From Gordonia aichiensis NBRC 108223 (GTDB lineage: Bacteria > Actinomycetota > Actinomycetes > Mycobacteriales > Mycobacteriaceae): a stretch of 64,000 nt of DNA. The translations under genes and the position numbers were made by a program. This document shows positions 44,101 to 52,614 of this stretch, in pieces; the first letter of the stretch is position 1; every line of letters starts with the position of its first letter. Location: assembly GCF_000332975.1 (NCBI RefSeq), contig NZ_BANR01000025.1, positions 23,169 through 87,168 on the forward strand, given 5' to 3'. The notes below the pieces were generated by a model. It ran no database searches, was not told where the DNA came from, and saw only the letters and a program-made list of their open reading frames with translations.

Positions 44101-45110
44101 GGCAATCCGATACGAACAGGGCCCGGACCGCCGAGTAGGGAGGCGCAGGCGACGACCGTGGCCTCGGTGGGGCCGTAGGTGTTCCACACCTCGCGGCCGT
44201 CGACGGCGAGTCGGTCGGCGAGTTCTGGTGGACATGCCTCGCCGCCGAAGATCAACAGGCGTACAGCCTCGAGTGCCTCCGGCGGCCAGAGTGACGCGAG
44301 TGTGGGCACCGTCGACACGACGGTGATGTCGCGGGCGACGAGCCACGGCCCGAGGTCCATGCCGCTGCGTACCAGCGATCGCGGAGCAGGCACGAGGCAC
44401 GCGCCGTGCCGCCACGCCAGCCACATCTCCTCGCACGAGGCGTCGAACGTCACCGACAGGCCCGCGAGAACGCGATCACCCGGTCCCAGCGGCGCGTCGC
44501 GACAGAACATCGTCGCCTCTGCGTCGACGAATGCCGCTGCGTTGCGATGGGTGACCGCGACGCCCTTGGGGGTACCGGTCGAACCCGACGTGAAGATAAT
44601 CCACGCGTCGTCCTCCGGAGTGGGCCGGTTGGCGTCCGCAGAGTGCTCGACGTCGGTCTCGGGCTGGGCTGCGGGACCGGCAGGTTGCCTGGTGACGTGG
44701 ATTCCGTCAGCGTCGGCCAGCGCGTCGATCTCGGCTTCCCCGAAGACGAGCGTCGCGCGCTCCTCGGGGTCGTCGGCGTCGACCGGGACGTACGCCGCTC
44801 CGGCGTAGAGCACCGAGAGGATCGCCGTGTAGAGGTCGCGTGAGCCCGACGGCATCCGGATGCCGACGCGCGAACCGCGCCGCACCCCGAGGTGTGCCAG
44901 GCGATCGGCGCCCCGTCGTACGATCGCACTGAGCTGGGCATACGTCAGAATCTGGTCGCCGTCGTCGATGGCGGGGGCGTCGGGGTAGGTCGCTGTGGTG
45001 GCATCGAGGATGTCGCAGAGTGTGCGTGGCGGTGCTGCCTGTGCGGAGAGTAGGAACTCGGCAGGGATCGGGTGGGACAGTCCGAGGGGAGTGGAGTCCG
45101 TGTCGGTCAC
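41175..45110 (-). CDS. Pls/PosA-family non-ribosomal peptide synthetase (epsilon-poly-amino-acid synthetase type)
   Basis: The 1311-residue protein has an adenylation domain (about 30-505), a carrier domain (525-600; phosphopantetheine Ser557 in FFAEGGGSLAA) and a membrane-embedded C-terminal half. That half has about six helices and three left-handed beta-helix modules near 740-830, 965-1075 and 1210-1311. This matches Pls, the epsilon-poly-L-lysine synthetase, and its PosA relatives, where the C-terminal modules join amino acids through side chains without a condensation or thioesterase domain. By alignment to GrsA from memory, the specificity residues are D223, A224, E227, S266, I287, G289, T311, V319, V320, K500. 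Glu at the third position favours a basic amino acid. No transporter or polymer-degrading gene is obvious. GTG at 45110 has a weak ribosome-binding site. Confidence 0.88.
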   Translation of the reverse strand: MTDTDSTPLGLSHPIPAEFLLSAQAAPPRTLCDILDATTATYPDAPAIDDGDQILTYAQLSAIVRRGADRLAHLGVRRGSRVGIRMPSGSRDLYTAILSVLYAGAAYVPVDADDPEERATLVFGEAEIDALADADGIHVTRQPAGPAAQPETDVEHSADANRPTPEDDAWIIFTSGSTGTPKGVAVTHRNAAAFVDAEATMFCRDAPLGPGDRVLAGLSVTFDASCEEMWLAWRHGACLVPAPRSLVRSGMDLGPWLVARDITVVSTVPTLASLWPPEALEAVRLLIFGGEACPPELADRLAVDGREVWNTYGPTEATVVACASLLGGPGPVRIGLPLPGWDLAVVDADGMPVAEGQTGELIIGGVGLAHYLDPVKDAEKYAPMPTLGWQRAYRSGDLVRLDRAGLVFGGRADDQVKVGGRRIELGEIDNALQHLPGVGGAATAVRKTAAGNSLLVGYLVSPDPGFDVANAHRILAEQLPAPMVPRLALVDELPTRTSGKVDRDALPWPLPGAEGSDDEDASDLSGTEAWLAARWTDVLGAAVTSTETDFFAEGGGSLAAAQLVTALRERYPEITVADLYDHPRLGSLAEFLGETTAAEVVDPRVVKPTPAAAGVAQLLLSVPLSTLTGLQWATWLGVVNNIGAWAARRLDVSVPWLIEVNWWVVLVAFIVFITPPGRMVIAAIGSRLLLGGVESGTYPRGGAVHIRLWAAERLLVASGAANLSGAPWMIYLARALGASVGRGVDLHTIPPVTGKLTIGEGASVEPEVDVAGWWIDGDVVHIGEVVIKRGATVGARSTLAPGAVVGKDAEVGPGSAVFGRVKAGQHWAGSPAVKIGKATHAWPDHRPRRASFWVPVYGLSSMVLAAIPLISLGAGLLVIGTWALHADRLRDVALRSVILLPAAAVVSLAVFAAITAILVRAMSIGLDKGYHPVRSRVGWQVWMTERLLDSARTYLFPLYAGLLTPWWFRVLGAKVGKGTEISTALVLPKFTTIADGAFLADDTMVASYELGGGWMHIDDVKIGKRSFLGNSGMAAPGRKVPKNGLVAVLSAAPDRAKSGSSWLGSPPIRLRRTAAETDTSRTFDPPTRLKVARAVIETLRLIPVMISFGLGIFMLLSLQYIAQQANYVIAGLISGLLLILCGAIACCVAAAAKWAVVGRIEVSEHPLWSSFVWRNELSDAFVETVAAPWFANAATGTPILNLWLRLLGAQIGKGVWCETYWLPEADLVTLGAGATVERGCVVQTHLFHDRVMAIDRVVLADGATLGPHCVALPASGLGESATVGPASLVMRGDVVPAHTRWQGNPIAPWHD

Positions 45111-45452
45111 GCCGGGTACCGCCGACGCGCGAGAGAGAACGAGAAACCGAATGCGGATGCGGGTACATCACATGGTGTCGCTGACATGGCTGCTGTGGAG
45201 TGTCCTAGCTCTCTGATTCGCGCGACCGGTGAGATCGCGCTCGGAATTCCCGGCGCGAGACCGTCGGACTTCCGAAACGGGTGTAGCTTCACATTCATCG
45301 GTTCCGAACACACTGTAGGAAATTGCCTCGTGAGAGGACTCTGTGCAGGAATACTAGCCAGGGAAATTCGGGCCGTGGTTGCCGTCGACGCCGCCACACG
45401 ATTCTGATCGCGCATCACTTTCTCGCGGTTGGGTTGGGTGAGGAGAAACAGC
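45111..45452. other. 342-bp divergent intergenic region
   Basis: This gap lies between the divergent Pls-type synthetase and the following hydrolase and must hold both promoters. I see no clear RNA, repeat or operator. It is lower in G+C (for example around 45285-45420) than its flanks. Confidence 0.5.
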
Positions 45453-46427
45453 ATGCCAATTGTGCATCACCGAAAGGCCAGTGCGCTCTCGTACCCACTG
45501 TGGTTTGCGACTCGTGCACTGCTGAAGCCAACACTTGCGATATGGCCGCTCAACAGGCCCGGGATGGCCGGGCTCTTCCTGATCGACCGTCTCTTCGCGA
45601 CCGCTCCCGAGCCACGGCGCGTCGTTCGCGACGAGATGGTGCTCGCGGGCCGTCCGACCGAGGTCGTCATGCCCAGCGGGCCGTCGCGCAGAGACTCCGA
45701 CACCGCGATCCTCTACCTCCACGGCGGTGCCTTCGTCGTCGGCGGACTCGGGACTCACCGGTCGATCGTGGCCCGTCTCGCGCACAGCTGCGCACTGCCG
45801 GTGTTCTCACTCGAGTACCGACAGTTGCCGAAGGCCGGTGTGGGCACGTCGGTCGACGACGCGCTGTCGGCCTATCGTGAGTTGCTCACCGAGCGCGGCT
45901 ATCGACGGCTGGTGGTCGCGGGCGACTCGGCCGGCGGCTTCCTCGCCGTGAAGGTCGTCGAACTCGCGGCAGCAGCAGGTCTACCGACACCCGCCGCTCT
46001 CATCGGCTTCTCCCCGCTGCTCGACCTCGACCTCGGCACCAACCCCGACCGCAGCAGTCGCTCGGATGCCTACCTTCCGATGAGCAAGCTGGCCCGGCTC
46101 GTTCCGCTGCTCAACCGGGGCCCGATCCCGCTGCGTGGTGTGCGTAAGGCAGCCGACATCGACTCCGACGCGTTCCCGCCGACTGTGATGATCACGGCCG
46201 AGAACGAGATGCTCGAAGCAGACGTGGTCGACCTGATCGAACGGCTCGACGAGGCGGGAGTCGACGCCGTCGCGCACAGCTACGCCTGGCAGATCCACGC
46301 ATTCCCGGTCATGAGCGCACGCCATCCGGAGACACTGCACGCCATCGAGGCGACCTCGGCCTTCACCACACAGGCGGTCCGCAACGCCAAGGCCGCCGAC
46401 AGCCGCGACGTCAAGGCCGTCGGCTGA
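45453..46427 (+). CDS. Alpha/beta hydrolase (HSL/lipase family esterase)
   Basis: The 324-residue hydrolase belongs to the hormone-sensitive-lipase group. The oxyanion-hole motif is ILYLHGGAFVVGG, the nucleophile motif is VVAGDSAGGFLAVK (GDSAG) and the acid and His lie in the last third (MITAENEMLEADVVDL and WQIHAFPVMSARHPET). Substrates are probably carboxyl esters such as short or medium acyl esters. ATG at 45453 is chosen because GAGGAGAAACAG precedes it; the frame upstream to 45429 is short and has no such site. An N-terminal hydrophobic part (SYPLWFATRALLKPTLAIWP) may associate with the membrane. Confidence 0.87.
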   Translation: MPIVHHRKASALSYPLWFATRALLKPTLAIWPLNRPGMAGLFLIDRLFATAPEPRRVVRDEMVLAGRPTEVVMPSGPSRRDSDTAILYLHGGAFVVGGLGTHRSIVARLAHSCALPVFSLEYRQLPKAGVGTSVDDALSAYRELLTERGYRRLVVAGDSAGGFLAVKVVELAAAAGLPTPAALIGFSPLLDLDLGTNPDRSSRSDAYLPMSKLARLVPLLNRGPIPLRGVRKAADIDSDAFPPTVMITAENEMLEADVVDLIERLDEAGVDAVAHSYAWQIHAFPVMSARHPETLHAIEATSAFTTQAVRNAKAADSRDVKAVG

Positions 46428-46530
46428 GGGGTCACCTGCCCGGTCGTCGACGTGTGTCGTTGCGCCAACTGCCATAGTGGAGGTAGCGCGTGACGTCGCG
46501 CGCATCGTCGAGAAACAGGTGGTGGACAAC

Positions 46531-47718
46531 GTGAGTGCGACGAAAACGGTCGGAGAACTCTTCGGCTTCGACAGGTTGATCGACGACCAGGAGCGCGCGA
46601 TCGTCGACACCGTTCGCGATTTCGGCACCAAACGCCTGCGCCCGCACGTCGGTGAGTGGTTCGAGGACGGCACCCTCCCGGTCCGCGACCTCGCCCGTGA
46701 ATTCGGCAAGCTCGGCCTGTTCGGGATGCACCTCGAGGGATATGGCTGCGCAGGCACGTCGGCGACCGAGTACGGCCTTGCCTGCCTCGAGGTCGAGGCC
46801 GTCGACTCCGGTCTGCGCAGCTTCATGTCGGTCCAGGGATCGCTCGCGATGTTCGCGATTCGTGCTTTCGGCAGCGACGAGCAGCGGCAGGAGTGGCTGC
46901 CCAAGATGGCCGCAGGCGAGGCGATCGGCTGCTTCGGGCTGACCGAGCCGGACTTCGGATCGAATCCGGCGGGCATGCGCACCGTAGCCAAGCGCGACGG
47001 CGACGACTGGGTCATCAACGGCTCCAAGATGTGGATCACCAACGGCAGCGTTGCCGACGTCGCGATCGTCTGGGCACGCACCGACCTCGACGAGGGATCA
47101 CGCGGCGTGCGCGGTTTCGTCGTTCCCACCGATACCCGTGGGTTCCGGTCGATGGTCGTCAAGCACAAGTTGTCGCTGCGGGCGTCGATCACTGCGGAAC
47201 TGTCCTTCGAGGACATGCGGCTGCCCGCGTCGGCGATGCTCCCGGGCGTGACCGGTCTCAAAGGCCCGCTGAGCTGTCTGAACGAGGCGAGGTTCGGCAT
47301 CGTCTTCGGTGCCGTGGGCGCTGCGCGCGATTGTCTGGAGTCGGCGCTCTCCTACACCGCCGATCGCGAGGTCTTCGACAAGCCGCTCTCGGGCTACCAG
47401 ATCAGCCAGACCAAGATCGCCGACATGGCGCTCGAGGTGGGAAAGGCATTCCTGCTCGCGATCCAACTCGGACGCATCAAGGACGAGACCAAGATCGCGC
47501 CCGAGCAGATCAGTCTCGGCAAGCTCAACAATGTGCGCGAGGCCATCGCTGTCGCTCGCGAGTGCCGAACCCTGTTGGGCGCCAACGGCATCACGCTCGA
47601 GTACCCGGTCATGCGGCACGCCAACAACCTCGAGTCGGTGCTCACCTACGAGGGCACAAGCGAGATGCATCAGCTCATGATCGGCAAGGCGCTCACCGGG
47701 CAGGACGCGTTCCGGTGA
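46531..47718 (+). CDS. Acyl-CoA dehydrogenase, glutaryl-CoA dehydrogenase-like
   Basis: The 395-residue flavoprotein is of the acyl-CoA dehydrogenase family. FAD and substrate motifs are CFGLTEPDFGSNPAGMRTVA and WVINGSKMWITNGSVADVAI. The C-terminal SVLTYEGTSEMHQLMIGKAL contains the Glu that serves as catalytic base in the YEGT context of glutaryl-CoA dehydrogenases, and a FadE7-like (Rv0400c) length is seen. Glutaryl-CoA to crotonyl-CoA conversion, in lysine or tryptophan breakdown, is therefore likely but not proven. The start is uncertain: GTG at 46531 gives 395 residues, and GTG at 46477 or 46522 are alternatives. Confidence 0.85.
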   Translation: MSATKTVGELFGFDRLIDDQERAIVDTVRDFGTKRLRPHVGEWFEDGTLPVRDLAREFGKLGLFGMHLEGYGCAGTSATEYGLACLEVEAVDSGLRSFMSVQGSLAMFAIRAFGSDEQRQEWLPKMAAGEAIGCFGLTEPDFGSNPAGMRTVAKRDGDDWVINGSKMWITNGSVADVAIVWARTDLDEGSRGVRGFVVPTDTRGFRSMVVKHKLSLRASITAELSFEDMRLPASAMLPGVTGLKGPLSCLNEARFGIVFGAVGAARDCLESALSYTADREVFDKPLSGYQISQTKIADMALEVGKAFLLAIQLGRIKDETKIAPEQISLGKLNNVREAIAVARECRTLLGANGITLEYPVMRHANNLESVLTYEGTSEMHQLMIGKALTGQDAFR

Positions 47719-47957
47719 CCAGTCCCCAGTTCCAGCGTGCCGCACAGGGATTCTCGCGCGGCATGGTGATCTTCGGTTCCGTGGTGCTGATGGTGTGCGT
47801 CGGATTGCTCGTCGTCAACTGGTGGAACAATCACCAGTGGCTGTGGGTGGTTCTCGGCATCGCGATCATCGTCGTGAACATCGCCATGGTGGCCTTGACG
47901 TTTCGCAAAGCCAAACTCGCACCGCCGATCCCGGACCGCCGCGACGAGGACGACTGA
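47715..47957 (+). CDS. Small two-helix membrane protein
   Basis: The 80-residue protein has two hydrophobic helices (MVIFGSVVLMVCVGLLVVNW and WVVLGIAIIVVNIAMVALTF) separated by a short WNNHQ loop, and a charged C-terminus. GTG at 47715 overlaps the stop of the acyl-CoA dehydrogenase gene (GTGA), so it is translationally coupled to that gene. No family is recognised. It may be a membrane anchor or accessory protein. Confidence 0.72.
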   Translation: MTSPQFQRAAQGFSRGMVIFGSVVLMVCVGLLVVNWWNNHQWLWVVLGIAIIVVNIAMVALTFRKAKLAPPIPDRRDEDD

Positions 47958-47960
47958 CGC

Positions 47961-49880
47961 TCACGCGCTGAGCGTCTCCGGGCAGCACTCGGATCGATTG
48001 GCGGCGGTCTCGTCGGCGAACTGCGTGCGGTAGAGCTGTGCGTAACGGCCGTCGGCCGCCAGCAGTGTGCGGTGATCACCGCGTTCGACGACGCGCCCGG
48101 CCTCGATGACCACGATCTCGTCCGCGGCGCGGATCGTCGAGAGCCTGTGCGCGATGACGATCGACGTCCGCCCCTGTAGTGCCTCGCTCAGTGCCTCCTG
48201 GACCGCTGCCTCCGACGTCGAATCCAGGTGTGCCGTCGCTTCGTCGAGAATCACGACAGCGGGGTGCGCCAACAGGAGTCGCGCGATGGTCATGCGTTGG
48301 CGTTCGCCGCCGGACAGACGATAGCCGCGTTCACCGACGATGGTGTCGAGTCCGTCGGGCAGGCTCGTCACGAGCTCGTCGAGACGAGCGCGGCGCAGTG
48401 CATCCCAGATCTCATCGTCGGCGGCGTCGGGTTGCGCGAGAACGAGATTCGCCCGGACCGTGTCGTGGAAGAGATGGCCGTCCTGAGTGACCAAGCCGAC
48501 GGTCCGGTGCACTGATTCGCTGCGCAGGTCCCTCAGGTCGGTTCCGTTGAGGCGGATCGCGCCCTCGTCGACGTCGTAGAGGCGTGTGGCGAGGCTCGCG
48601 ATGGTGGACTTGCCCGCGCCGGAACTCCCCACCAGTGCGACCATCGACCCGGCGGGGACGTCGATGTCGATGTCGTGCAGCACCTCGGTCCCACCCCGAC
48701 TGTCCAGTTGCGCAACCTCTTCCAGTGATGCGAGTGAGACCTTGTCGGCCGACGGGTAACCGAAGGACACGTGGTCGAATCGCACGCTCACGCCGTTCTC
48801 GGTGTCAGGGACGTCGGTGGCGTCGGGCTTGTCGTCGATCAGTGGTGCGAGGTCGAGAACCTCGAAGACGCGCTCGAAGCTCACCAATGCGCTCATGATC
48901 TCGACGCGCGCGTTGGCGAGTGCCGTCAGCGGTGCGTACATGCGGGTGAGCAACAACGCCAGCGCCACAACGGCTCCCGCCGACAGATGCTGGTGCACCG
49001 CGAGCCAGCCGCCGAGACCGTAAACGAGGGCGAGTGCCAACGCCGACACCAATGTCAGCGCGGTGATGAAGACGCCCTGCAGCATGGCGCGGCGCACGCC
49101 GATGTCACGGACCCTGTCTGCGCGCGCGGCGAATTCACGACTCTCCAGCGCCGGACTGCCGAACAGCTTCACCAGCGTCGCACCCGGCGCCGAGAAACGT
49201 TCGGTCATCTGCGTCGACATCCGTGCGTTGTGCTCGGCGGCCTCGTGGGAGAGCGCGGCCATGCGTCGAGCCATACGTCGTGCGGGAATCACGAAGACGG
49301 GCAAGAGGATCAACGCCAGCAGTGTGATCTGCCAACTGATCGCGAACATCACACCGAGTGTCAGGGCGAGTGTCACGATATTGGACACGACACCTGAGAG
49401 CGTGTCGCTGAACGCGCGCTGTGCGCCGATCACGTCGTTGTTGAGGCGGCTCACCAGGGCGCCGGTGCGGGTACGGGTGAAGAATGCGACAGGCATCTTC
49501 TGGACGTGGTCGAAGACCGAGCGACGCAGATCGAGGATCAGTCCCTCACCGATATGTGCCGAGAGCCATCGCGTTCCGATCGCTGCTGCGGCCTCCGCGA
49601 CGGCGATCACCGCGATCAGCACGGCCAGTCCGACGATCGTGCCGCCCGACCCGCCGTCGCTGATCAGATTGACCACACGCCCCGCGAGAATCGGGGTGAC
49701 GACGGTCAGGACCGCGGTGCACACCGATAAGACGAGGAACACCGTGATCCTGCCGCGGTGCGGGCGCGCGAAGGTCAGGATGCGACGCAACGTACTTCGC
49801 CGATCGCCCCGCAGCTTCTTCTGCGACGGCGAGCTCGACGACTTGTACATCATGTCCCAGGCCACGGACTGCATACTCAT
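47961..49880 (-). CDS. ABC transporter, fused permease/ATPase exporter half
   Basis: The 639-residue type I exporter has six helices in the first 330 residues (beginning VFLVLSVCTAVLTVVTPILA), then an ATPase with Walker A VALVGSSGAGKSTIASLA, signature YRLSGGERQRMTIARLLLA and Walker B VVILDEATAHLDSTSEAAVQ, and the H-loop IVIAHRLSTIRA. A single such half-transporter usually works as a homodimer and exports lipids, drugs or peptides. A partner gene is not present. ATG at 49880 fits the short basic N-terminus (KKLRGDRRSTLRRILTFARP). It is convergent with the small membrane protein gene, with a gap of three bases. Confidence 0.93.
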   Translation of the reverse strand: MSMQSVAWDMMYKSSSSPSQKKLRGDRRSTLRRILTFARPHRGRITVFLVLSVCTAVLTVVTPILAGRVVNLISDGGSGGTIVGLAVLIAVIAVAEAAAAIGTRWLSAHIGEGLILDLRRSVFDHVQKMPVAFFTRTRTGALVSRLNNDVIGAQRAFSDTLSGVVSNIVTLALTLGVMFAISWQITLLALILLPVFVIPARRMARRMAALSHEAAEHNARMSTQMTERFSAPGATLVKLFGSPALESREFAARADRVRDIGVRRAMLQGVFITALTLVSALALALVYGLGGWLAVHQHLSAGAVVALALLLTRMYAPLTALANARVEIMSALVSFERVFEVLDLAPLIDDKPDATDVPDTENGVSVRFDHVSFGYPSADKVSLASLEEVAQLDSRGGTEVLHDIDIDVPAGSMVALVGSSGAGKSTIASLATRLYDVDEGAIRLNGTDLRDLRSESVHRTVGLVTQDGHLFHDTVRANLVLAQPDAADDEIWDALRRARLDELVTSLPDGLDTIVGERGYRLSGGERQRMTIARLLLAHPAVVILDEATAHLDSTSEAAVQEALSEALQGRTSIVIAHRLSTIRAADEIVVIEAGRVVERGDHRTLLAADGRYAQLYRTQFADETAANRSECCPETLSA

Positions 49881-50028
49881 GCCGTCCAGGGTAGAAGCTC
49901 AAGTTCGGTTGAGGTCCAGTCGTCGGTTCAGCCCGTAGCGGACGGTCGAAGGTCCTTCCGGTGTCAGCTGAACCCACTGCCCTCGGACGCCGTCACGATT
50001 GTCAGACCCGTTCGCGAGAATGGGAGTC

Positions 50029-50544
50029 ATGACCAAGCTGTATCCGATCAACGAGTGGGACTCGATGCTCGAGTGGGTCGCCGAGTCGCTCGACGACCAG
50101 CCACCGGGCCTCGAATTCAGTCTCGGACCCAAGCACGTCCGGTTGGCCGACGACTGGGACGAGGTCGAGGCCGAGATCGAGGACGACGAGATCGACGCCG
50201 ACGACGAGGTCGACTATGACGCACCCGACGCGGTGTGCGTTCAGGTGTACGTACTGGCCGGGGGTGTCTTCTTGGTGCGCAGATCGCGCACCGCGCTCCG
50301 GACGCTGCGCTTCGTCGACCATGACGCGTCGTCGGTGCCGCTCGATGTGTGGCAGCACGACGATCCGTTCGACGACTGCACCGACGGCTACCTGTACACC
50401 CGCGAGCGATTACTCGCCGCCGAGGCCTGTATCAGTTGGTTCCGTGACAACTACGCGGCGCCCGAGTTGACCGACCTCGGCTGCCACTACAGCTATGCCG
50501 TCGAGTTGCCGCGCGGCGCGGCGGACGATCCGATCACGCAGTGA
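50029..50544 (+). CDS. Unknown acidic cytoplasmic protein
   Basis: The 171-residue protein has no signal or helix. It contains a run of acidic residues in the middle (about 50-75, EAEIEDDEIDADDEVDYDA), Trp and Tyr-rich ends, and three Cys. It resembles actinobacterial proteins of unknown role, with no motif I can name. ATG at 50029 follows GGGAG. Its 3' end overlaps the convergent hydrolase gene by 11 bp. Confidence 0.7.
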   Translation: MTKLYPINEWDSMLEWVAESLDDQPPGLEFSLGPKHVRLADDWDEVEAEIEDDEIDADDEVDYDAPDAVCVQVYVLAGGVFLVRRSRTALRTLRFVDHDASSVPLDVWQHDDPFDDCTDGYLYTRERLLAAEACISWFRDNYAAPELTDLGCHYSYAVELPRGAADDPITQ

Positions 50545-51454
50545 GCCTCTCCGCGAGCCACTCGCCGATGTCGTGGCGCGCGGCTTCCGCCATCGACGTC
50601 GGGTGATGAGTGAAGCCATGTGGCGACGCCGGATACACGCGCAGCGCGACGTCGGTTCCGGCACGCGAGAGGTGTTGCGCCATGGCTACGTTGTCGTCGA
50701 GCAGGACGTCCTCGGAGCCTACGACGAGCAGCGTCGGCGGTAGCTCCGTCGGCGCACCGAAGAGCGGTGAGATGTCCGGGACCGTGCGGTCGTCGACGTG
50801 TCCGACGTATGCCTTCAGGAAGTACTCGTCGGCGATCAATCGCCCTGCGGGCGTGGTCGCGCTGAGGTCGTAGGTGCCGAATTGCAATGCGGCGCCGCGG
50901 AACCGGTGGGCAAGACCGGTTTCGTGGAGACGGAGCAGTGTCGTCATCGCGAGGGTCGACCCAGCGGAGAAGCCAAGCAGGACGAGCCGGTCGGTGCCGA
51001 ACTCTGCCGCTGCGTTCGCGATCAGCCATCGAGCCGCGAGCTCGCAGTCGTCTGGTGCGGCCGGCCACGGATGCTCGGGTGCCAGGCGGTAGTCGACGCC
51101 GACCACCACGGCGTCGAGCGCGTCGGAGAGTGCGCGATTCCAGCTGTCGTGATCGGCAGCCGACCCCAGATAGAACCCGCCGCCGTGCAGATCGAGCACC
51201 ACACCGCGCGCAGAGATCTGTGGCGTGATGACCCGTAGCGTCACGGCTCGCCCCGCCCACTCGGCGGTGAGGTCGACGGCCCGCGGGTCGCGGGGTCTCG
51301 GATCGGCCATGCGCTGCTCGCGCAGTCGGAGCACCTCGGCGGCGCTCTGCGGCCCGCGTCCGGTGCCGCGCGCGGCGTAGAACGCGCGCGATTCGTCGGC
51401 CAATGCGAATAGGCGGGTCTCGATCGGGGGAGCGTCGAGTTGCGTGGGATCCAC
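50534..51454 (-). CDS. Alpha/beta hydrolase (HSL family)
   Basis: The 306-residue esterase-type enzyme has the oxyanion motif VVLDLHGGGFYLGSAADHD, an A/P-rich lid region VDYRLAPEHPWPAAPDDCEL, nucleophile motif VLLGFSAGSTLAM (G-F-S-A-G), acid region VVGSEDVLLDD and catalytic His in YPASPHGFTHH. It is closer to the acetyl-hydrolase/HSL group than to the hydrolase at 45453. GTG at 51454 gives the usual spacing between N-terminus and HGGG; the open frame to 51598 overlaps the start of fgd1. An inverted repeat immediately precedes this start. Confidence 0.86.
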   Translation of the reverse strand: MDPTQLDAPPIETRLFALADESRAFYAARGTGRGPQSAAEVLRLREQRMADPRPRDPRAVDLTAEWAGRAVTLRVITPQISARGVVLDLHGGGFYLGSAADHDSWNRALSDALDAVVVGVDYRLAPEHPWPAAPDDCELAARWLIANAAAEFGTDRLVLLGFSAGSTLAMTTLLRLHETGLAHRFRGAALQFGTYDLSATTPAGRLIADEYFLKAYVGHVDDRTVPDISPLFGAPTELPPTLLVVGSEDVLLDDNVAMAQHLSRAGTDVALRVYPASPHGFTHHPTSMAEAARHDIGEWLAERLTA

Positions 51455-51472
51455 GGGTACAAAAATGTACCC
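51455..51472. promoter_or_regulatory. Inverted repeat before the hydrolase start
   Basis: GGGTAC and GTACCC are separated by six A/T bases in the divergent region between the hydrolase and fgd1. It abuts the proposed hydrolase start, where it could act as an operator or an RNA hairpin. The call is modest. Confidence 0.4.
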
Positions 51473-51591
51473 CCCGATCCCACACAACTCGCCGGATCGG
51501 CCCCGCCCTCGACGATCCGCGCCAGTCGCGCATGGGTACGTTGGATCACAGAGTGATCGTTCGGTCCAGCAATCGGCAGTGAGGCGTAGGT

Positions 51592-52614
51592 ATGGCACAG
51601 GAACTCAAGCTCGGATACAAGGCCTCCGCGGAGCAGTTCGCGCCGCGTGAGCTGGTGGAGATCGCGGTTGCGGCCGAAGAGCACGGCATGGATTCGGTCG
51701 CCGTCTCCGACCACTTCCAGCCGTGGCGGCACAATGGCGGCCACGCCCCGTTCTCGCTGTCGTGGATGGCGGCGGTCGGTGAGCGCACCAAGCGCGTACA
51801 GATCGGTACCTCCGTCCTGACCCCGACCTTCCGCTACAACCCCGCCGTGATCGCCCAGGCGTTCGCGACGATGGGCTGTCTCTACCCCGACCGCATCATG
51901 CTCGGTGTCGGCACCGGCGAGGCGCTCAACGAGTACGCCACCGGGTTCCAGGGCGAGTGGCCCGACTTCAAGGAGCGCTTCGCACGCCTGCGTGAGGCCA
52001 TCAGGCTCATGCGTGAACTGTGGACCGGCGAGGAGATCAACTTCGACGGCGAGTACTACCACACCAAGGGCGCCTACATGTACGACCTGCCCGAGCATCA
52101 GATCCCGGTCTACGTCGCCGCCGGTGGACCGGTCGTCGCACGCTACGCGGGACGCTCCGGCGACGGCTTCATCTGCACGTCGGGCAAGGGGCCGGAGCTC
52201 TACACCGAGAAGCTGATCCCCGCGGTCAAGGAGGGCGCGGAGAAGGCCGAGCGCACCTTCGCCGACATCGATCGGATGATCGAGATCAAGATCTCTTATG
52301 ACCCCGATCCGCAACTCGCGCTGGAGAACTGCCGCTTCTGGGCGCCCCTGTCGCTGACCGCCGACCAGAAGAACAGCGTCAACAGCTCGACCGAGATGGA
52401 GCGCCTCGCCGACGAACTACCGATCGAGCAGGTCGCCAAGCGCTGGATCGTCGCGTCCGACCCCGACGAGGCCGTCGAGAAGGTCAAGTTCTACACCGAC
52501 GCCGGACTGAACCATCTGGTGTTCCACGCCCCGGGTCACGACCAGCAGCGGTTCCTCGACAACTTCGAGAAGGATCTCGCGCCGCGGCTACGGAAGTTGG
52601 CCGTCGCCGACTGA
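51592..52614 (+). CDS. fgd1: F420-dependent glucose-6-phosphate dehydrogenase
   Basis: The 340-residue TIM-barrel enzyme oxidises glucose-6-phosphate to 6-phosphogluconolactone while reducing coenzyme F420. Alignment from memory with M. tuberculosis Fgd1 (Rv0407) is nearly continuous, with one extra residue near the start. The cofactor and active-site residues are the His and Trp in [10 protein letters not shown], the Glu in [10 protein letters not shown], and the long [20 protein letters not shown] segment. It shows the organism makes F420. The ATG at 51592 is followed directly by the family-like [13 protein letters not shown]. In mycobacteria pta follows fgd1; here three other genes come between them. 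Confidence 0.97.
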   Translation: MAQELKLGYKASAEQFAPRELVEIAVAAEEHGMDSVAVSDHFQPWRHNGGHAPFSLSWMAAVGERTKRVQIGTSVLTPTFRYNPAVIAQAFATMGCLYPDRIMLGVGTGEALNEYATGFQGEWPDFKERFARLREAIRLMRELWTGEEINFDGEYYHTKGAYMYDLPEHQIPVYVAAGGPVVARYAGRSGDGFICTSGKGPELYTEKLIPAVKEGAEKAERTFADIDRMIEIKISYDPDPQLALENCRFWAPLSLTADQKNSVNSSTEMERLADELPIEQVAKRWIVASDPDEAVEKVKFYTDAGLNHLVFHAPGHDQQRFLDNFEKDLAPRLRKLAVAD

